From contig JACQAI010000338.1 of the NCBI GenBank assembly GCA_016195115.1, forward strand, positions 1 through 9,253: a stretch of 9,253 nucleotides of DNA, written 5' to 3'. Source of the DNA: Pseudomonadota bacterium. Its GTDB lineage: Bacteria > Pseudomonadota > Alphaproteobacteria > Elsterales > Elsteraceae. Position 1 is the first letter of the stretch; each line of letters opens with the position of its first letter. Below are positions 5,963 through 9,253 of the stretch, piece after piece. A program made the position numbers and the translations under genes. The notes beneath the pieces were generated by a model. That model did no database searches. It was not told the origin of the DNA and saw only the letters and a program-made list of their open reading frames with translations.

Positions 5963-6048
5963 CCCTCACCCTTCCCGCGCTGCGCGCGGGCCCCTTCCCT
6001 CTCCCGCGCTGCGGGAGAGGGTGCCGAGCCCCGCGAGGCGGGTGAGGG
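5963..6048. repeat. Cloverleaf-like palindromic repeat between convergent genes
   Basis: An outer stem, CCCTCACC (5963-5970) with GGTGAGGG (6041-6048), encloses three perfect hairpins. The first is CCCGCGC/GCGCGGG (5974-5980, 5984-5990, loop TGC). The second is CCCTCTCCCGC/GCGGGAGAGGG (5997-6007, 6011-6021, 11 bp, loop GCT). The third is CCCGC/GCGGG (6030-6034, 6038-6042, loop GAG), which shares two bases with the outer stem. It begins three bases after the monooxygenase stop and ends two bases before the stop of the convergent amidohydrolase. It could end transcription or protect 3' ends on both sides, but it lacks a T-tract. Confidence 0.82.
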
Positions 6049-6050
6049 TC

Positions 6051-7757
6051 TCAGGCGTTCCGGTTCGCTTTGTAATGGGTGTTGCGCAGGATGCGGCCGG
6101 GCAGGGCGCCGGTGTGCTTGCCGTCCTCGAGCAGCACCTCGCCGTTGACCAGGGTGGCGTGGATGCCGGCCGCCGGCTCGCGCACGCGCCAGCCGCCGGC
6201 GGGAAAGTCGTGCACGACCTCCTCGGGCAACGGCCGCACGGTCTGGGGATCGAAGATCGTGATGTCGGCGACCATGCCGGGGCGCAGCAGGCCGCGGTCG
6301 TGCAGGCCGAACGCCGCCGCCGAGTCGAAGGTCAGGCGCCGCACCGCGTTCTCGAGCGACATGATGTGCTTCTCGCGCACCCACTCGCCGAGCAGCCGCG
6401 TCGAGTACCCGTAACCGCCGTGGAACTGCACGTGGGCGCCGCCGTCCGACAGGCCGACGATGGCGTTCGGGCAGTTGAGGATCTGGGCGACCGCGTCGTC
6501 GTCGACGTTGAGCTCGCCCGACATCAGGGCGGTATCGAGGTTCTCCTCGACCACCAGGTCGAGGAAGGCGTCGATGATGCCCTTGCCGGTCGCCTTCGCG
6601 AGCTGGTGGATCGTCTTGCCCGCGAGCCCGGCGTTCTTGGCCAGCGCCGGCGTCTCGATCCACATGTAGTCGTACCAGTTCTTCGCGAATGGCATGCCGG
6701 GGATCTCGGCGCGGAACTCGACGACCTCCTCGTGCAGCTTCCGGCGAATCTCCGGGTCACGATAAGCCTTGAGCTTGTCGGCGTCCGACGCGATCAGGAT
6801 CGGGTGCCAGGTCGGCGTGCCGCGGAAGACCTGGCAGTTCCGCATCGTGAAGTGCTGCGTGATGCGGTTGGGCGTGCACAGCGGGTAGGCCCGGATGCCG
6901 GCGCGCGCGGTCTCCTCGAGCCGTGCCATGTGCTGCTTCCACTGCTCGGGCTTGCGCACGTTTTGGCCAAGGTTGTTGTACAGCACGGTGCGGCCGGTGG
7001 CTTCCGAGAGGCGGCTCATCAGGCCGTTCTTCATCTCGGCGTCGCGGCCGCCGCCGCTCTGGATGATGCCGGTGCCGAGCTCGCGCAGCACGTCGCCGAG
7101 CGCGAAGATTTCGTCTTCCGACGCCCATAGCGCCGGGATGTGCACGCCTTGCGGATCGTAGTGGCCCTTGTTGCGCGAGACCGAGAGCCCGAGCGCGCCG
7201 GCTTCCATGCCCTCGCGCACGACGCCTTGCATCGCCTTGATCTCGTCGTCGTTGGCGTCGCGCTCCTGGCAGGCGTCGCCCATGACGTAATGGCGCACCG
7301 TCGAGTGGCCGATCAGGGTGCCGACGTTGACCCCCAGCTTGCGATCGAGCTTGTTCATGTATTGCGGGATGGTCTCCCAGTCGAAGTCGATGGTGCGCAG
7401 CACCTCCATCGGGATGGCTTCGACGTAGGACAGGAACTCGGCGACGCGCTCGGCCTTGCCGGGCCGCAAGGGCGCCAGTCCGAGCGAGCAGTTGCCGATC
7501 ACGACGCTGGTCGCGCCGTGGTCGCACGAGTACGAGCACAGCGGATCCCAGGTCACCTGGGCGTCGTAGTGGCAGTGGTTGTCGATGAAGCCGGGCGACA
7601 CGACGCGGCCGTCGGCGTCGATCGTGCGGTCGGCCGGGCCCGACAGCTTGCCGAGCTCGACGATCTTGCCGGCCTTGACGCCGACATCGCCGCGGAACGC
7701 CGGGTTGCCCGAGCCGTCGATGATCCGGCCATTGCGGATCAGCACGTCATACGCCAT
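6051..7757 (-). CDS. N-acyl-D-amino-acid deacylase-type amidohydrolase
   Basis: This 568-residue protein of the D-aminoacylase group is expected to hydrolyse N-acyl-D-amino acids or related amides in the cytoplasm. The N-terminal beta-sandwich opens with YDVLIRNGRIIDGSGNPAFRGDVGV, and the barrel begins at SPGFIDNHCHYDAQVTWDP with His61 and His63. GNC (Cys90) lies 29 residues after His61, the spacing I recall between the first His and the metal Cys of Alcaligenes D-aminoacylase. SDGGAH (437-442) holds the expected catalytic Asp438. The later metal histidines (THxRDE and SHHK-type motifs) are not seen: those regions read IIQSGGGRDAE and YNNLGQN. The frame is open up to 7844, but that stretch translates repeat DNA; MAYDVLIRNG at 7757 is the standard start. 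Confidence 0.88.
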   Translation of the reverse strand: MAYDVLIRNGRIIDGSGNPAFRGDVGVKAGKIVELGKLSGPADRTIDADGRVVSPGFIDNHCHYDAQVTWDPLCSYSCDHGATSVVIGNCSLGLAPLRPGKAERVAEFLSYVEAIPMEVLRTIDFDWETIPQYMNKLDRKLGVNVGTLIGHSTVRHYVMGDACQERDANDDEIKAMQGVVREGMEAGALGLSVSRNKGHYDPQGVHIPALWASEDEIFALGDVLRELGTGIIQSGGGRDAEMKNGLMSRLSEATGRTVLYNNLGQNVRKPEQWKQHMARLEETARAGIRAYPLCTPNRITQHFTMRNCQVFRGTPTWHPILIASDADKLKAYRDPEIRRKLHEEVVEFRAEIPGMPFAKNWYDYMWIETPALAKNAGLAGKTIHQLAKATGKGIIDAFLDLVVEENLDTALMSGELNVDDDAVAQILNCPNAIVGLSDGGAHVQFHGGYGYSTRLLGEWVREKHIMSLENAVRRLTFDSAAAFGLHDRGLLRPGMVADITIFDPQTVRPLPEEVVHDFPAGGWRVREPAAGIHATLVNGEVLLEDGKHTGALPGRILRNTHYKANRNA

Positions 7758-7877
7758 CGCCGCACGAGCAGGACACGACCGACGACGTGGTGCGCCTTCT
7801 TCGCGTCTTTGCGCCTTCGCGGCCCCCTCCCTACCCTCCCCCACGCTGCGCGCGGGGGAGGAGTTGAGAGGACCGTG
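7758..7877. repeat. Intergenic stretch carrying copy B of the 40-bp palindromic repeat (7822-7861)
   Basis: This 120-base gap lies between two minus-strand genes. Positions 7822-7861 are identical to 113-152, including the 8-bp stem (7835-7842 with 7854-7861). On its right edge the copies diverge at once (A at 7862 against G at 153). Just before it, 7797-7821 has the phrase CTTCGCGTCTTTGCGCCTTCG, internally repetitive and similar to another common dispersed repeat. No ribosome-binding site for the amidohydrolase is clear in the bases next to 7757. Confidence 0.75.
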
Positions 7878-8387
7878 TTACGACGGCATCTGGCCCATGA
7901 AGTCGCGCTTGCCGATGCCGACGCCGACGCCGCGCAGGATGTTGTAGGCGGTCGTCAGGTGGAAGAAGAAGTTCGGCAGCGCGAAGTGATAGAGGTAGTT
8001 CTGCGCCTTGAACGGGCGCGGCTGGCCGCCGACCGTGACCGTGACCGTGGTGTCCTCCTTGCCGTCGAGCTGCGCCGGCTTGAGGGTGTTGAGGAACTCG
8101 ATGGTCTTGTCGATGCGGCTCTTCATCTCGGCGAAGCTGTTGTCGATGTCGGGCAGCTTCGGCACCTCGACGCCGGCGGCGCGGCCGGCGCCCAACGCGT
8201 GCTCGCTCGCCTGACGGACCTGGCGCGCCAAGGTGAACATGTCGGGGGTAAGCCGCCAGTTGAGCAGCACGGCGGCATCGGTCTTGTGCTCGGTCCCGAA
8301 GGCCTCGCCCTTCTCGATCACGCCCTTGAGGCCGCCGAGCAGCTGCAGGAACACGGGTACCGACGCGTGGTACATGGAAATGGCCAT
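7878..8387 (-). CDS. DUF1993 family protein
   Basis: This 169-residue protein matches the DUF1993 family as I remember it. The N-terminus is ISMYHASVPVFLQLLGGL (3-20), the middle is VLLNWRLTPDMFTLARQVRQASEHA (40-64), and the C-terminal signature is YLYHFALPNFFFHLTTAYNILRGVGVGIGKRDFMG (131-165). The pattern is mostly amphipathic helices with no signal peptide or membrane segment, consistent with a DinB/YfiT-like helical bundle. The family's biochemical role is not established. Two histidines in the signature (134 and 143) could be functional, but I cannot show that. A good ribosome-binding site decides the start. It lies 43 bases after the UbiD-family gene on the same strand and is probably co-transcribed with it. 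Confidence 0.87.
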   Translation of the reverse strand: MAISMYHASVPVFLQLLGGLKGVIEKGEAFGTEHKTDAAVLLNWRLTPDMFTLARQVRQASEHALGAGRAAGVEVPKLPDIDNSFAEMKSRIDKTIEFLNTLKPAQLDGKEDTTVTVTVGGQPRPFKAQNYLYHFALPNFFFHLTTAYNILRGVGVGIGKRDFMGQMPS

Positions 8388-8393
8388 GAAACG

Positions 8394-8398
8394 CTCCT
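8394..8398 (-). promoter_or_regulatory. Shine-Dalgarno site for the DUF1993 gene
   Basis: The minus strand reads AGGAG at 8398-8394, six bases before the ATG at 8387. It is the clearest ribosome-binding site in the window; most other starts here have weak sites, lack one, or rely on overlap with the gene before. Confidence 0.7.
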
Positions 8399-8430
8399 AT
8401 TTCGGGGGAATTTCGTGCTTCGCGCCGATC

Positions 8431-9253
8431 TTAGCGGCCGCCGCGCGGCCCGTGAAGCCGCGCTCGCACGGCGGCAAGGACGTCGGCCGGCGGCTCGGCG
8501 CGCTGCCAGTCGCGGTCGCCCGGCTTGCGCGTGGCGTCGATGCCGAGCTTGGCGACCACGCCCTGGCGTTCCAGCGGCTCGGCGCGGTCGGCGCGCATGG
8601 TCGGCACGACGATGAGGTCGCGCTCGGCACGCATCGACGTCGCCACCGCGCGCTCGACCGCGACGGCATCCCAGACGTCGACGTCGGCGTCGACCACGGT
8701 GACCTGCTTCACCAGGCTGACCGCCGCCCAGGTCGCGAACACCGCGCGCTGGGCGTCGCCCGGCGCGGCATCAGCGAGCCCGACCACCGCGTGCAGCCGG
8801 CCGGCGCCGCCCGGGGTCACCGCGACCGCGGCGACTCCCGGCAGCGCGCGCGTGAGGCTGCGCGCCAGCCCCGCCGCGATCGCGACCGCGCCGAGCCAGA
8901 CGTGCTCGGCGGCGTAGCCCGGCTGGATGACCTGCAGCATGGCGTCGGCGCGGCGAGTCAGCCGCGCGAAGTGCACGACCTGGCCGGCGCCGTAGTCCTC
9001 GTAATAGCCGTGGAACTCCGAGACGCGCCCCTCGACGATGGTTTCTTGGGGATCGAGACTCCCTTCGAGCACGAGCTCGCACGCTGCGGGCACGAGCAGG
9101 TCGCTGGTCTGGCAGCGGGCGACGTCGATCGGCGCGCCGAGCAGCGCGCCGGCGACCGCGAGCTCGTCGTCGCCGAGCCCGAGATAAAGCGCGGCGGCAA
9201 GCAGCACCGCCGGATGGTTGCCCAAGGTCACCGCGATCGGCAGGGTCTCGCCG
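8431..9253 (-). CDS. UbiD-family decarboxylase, C-terminal portion (5' end beyond the window)
   Basis: The frame is open to the right edge, giving 274 visible residues with no start. A GTG at 9231 is internal, because the codons before it (ETLPIAV) continue the family pattern PVAV-xG-HPALLLAA. Other family marks are DDELAVAGALLGAP, the E-G-R-V-S-E-FHGYY segment, VKQVTVVDADVDVWDAVAVERAVATSMRAERDLIVVP and the terminal AKLGIDATRKPGDRDW. UbiD enzymes use prenylated FMN to decarboxylate or carboxylate unsaturated or aromatic acids reversibly. The two glutamates five residues apart in E-G-R-V-S-E fit the catalytic pair known as Glu277 and Glu282 in fungal Fdc1. The arginine partner would lie off the window. 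The cofactor-making UbiX is not in view. The substrate is unknown; it need not be ubiquinone biosynthesis. Confidence 0.9.
   Translation of the reverse strand, partial: GETLPIAVTLGNHPAVLLAAALYLGLGDDELAVAGALLGAPIDVARCQTSDLLVPAACELVLEGSLDPQETIVEGRVSEFHGYYEDYGAGQVVHFARLTRRADAMLQVIQPGYAAEHVWLGAVAIAAGLARSLTRALPGVAAVAVTPGGAGRLHAVVGLADAAPGDAQRAVFATWAAVSLVKQVTVVDADVDVWDAVAVERAVATSMRAERDLIVVPTMRADRAEPLERQGVVAKLGIDATRKPGDRDWQRAEPPADVLAAVRARLHGPRGGR

Noticed and set aside
5631..7130. Plus-strand frame of 499 residues spanning two real genes and a repeat
   Set aside because: It crosses the monooxygenase 3' end, the cloverleaf repeat and the antisense of the amidohydrolase. Composition is shadow-like.
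7140..8615. Plus-strand frame of 491 residues opposite the amidohydrolase, DUF1993 and UbiD genes
   Set aside because: It is antisense to three genes with strong family matches and passes through the 40-bp repeat. There is no recognisable motif.
1..9253. CRISPR array, tRNA, riboswitch or defence/toxin-antitoxin system
   Set aside because: No regularly spaced repeats beyond the two 25-base-phased units at the left end, no tRNA-like cloverleaf with a CCA end or anticodon arm, and no nuclease, helicase or toxin motifs were seen.

Overview
The window is GC-rich (codon third positions are mostly G or C), gene-dense and carries several families of short palindromic intergenic repeats. Gene content and repeat style suggest an alphaproteobacterium of the Rhodospirillales/Hyphomicrobiales type. 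That assignment is an inference from protein style; there is no rRNA or marker gene. It reads as ordinary accessory metabolism with transport. I see no CRISPR array, RNA gene, toxin-antitoxin pair or defence system.

Layout: (1) 1-185 holds what looks like the outer end of an insertion sequence and one copy of a 40-bp palindromic repeat. (2) 186-2651 (+) is a compact livH-livM-livG cluster: two permeases and one ATPase of a branched-chain-amino-acid-type ABC transporter. The usual second ATPase (livF) and binding protein (livK) are absent here. (3) 2652-2816 is a long inverted repeat between convergent genes. (4) 3910-2817 (-) is an XRE-cupin regulator translationally coupled to a GNAT acetyltransferase, with a palindrome inside a probable promoter. 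(5) 3961-4033 is another inverted repeat. (6) 4748-4065 (-) is a short fatty-acid-desaturase-like protein that appears to lack its central histidine box. It is divergent, by only 17 bp, from (7) 4766-5959 (+), a salicylate-hydroxylase-type FAD monooxygenase. (8) 5963-6048 is a cloverleaf-like repeat between convergent genes. (9) 9253-6051 (-) is a co-directional series: the C-terminal part of a UbiD-family decarboxylase (cut by the window edge), a DUF1993 protein, a second exact copy of the 40-bp repeat, and an N-acyl-D-amino-acid-deacylase-type amidohydrolase.

How the genes may work together: an importer for amino-acid-like or other small acids, a D-amino-acid amidohydrolase, an aromatic-ring hydroxylase and a UbiD decarboxylase fit a scavenging or catabolic lifestyle on organic acids and aromatics. 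No single pathway can be assembled from this window. The points most worth a second look are the missing middle of the desaturase, the very tight divergent promoter beside it, the operator-in-spacer promoter of the regulator, and the repeat families.
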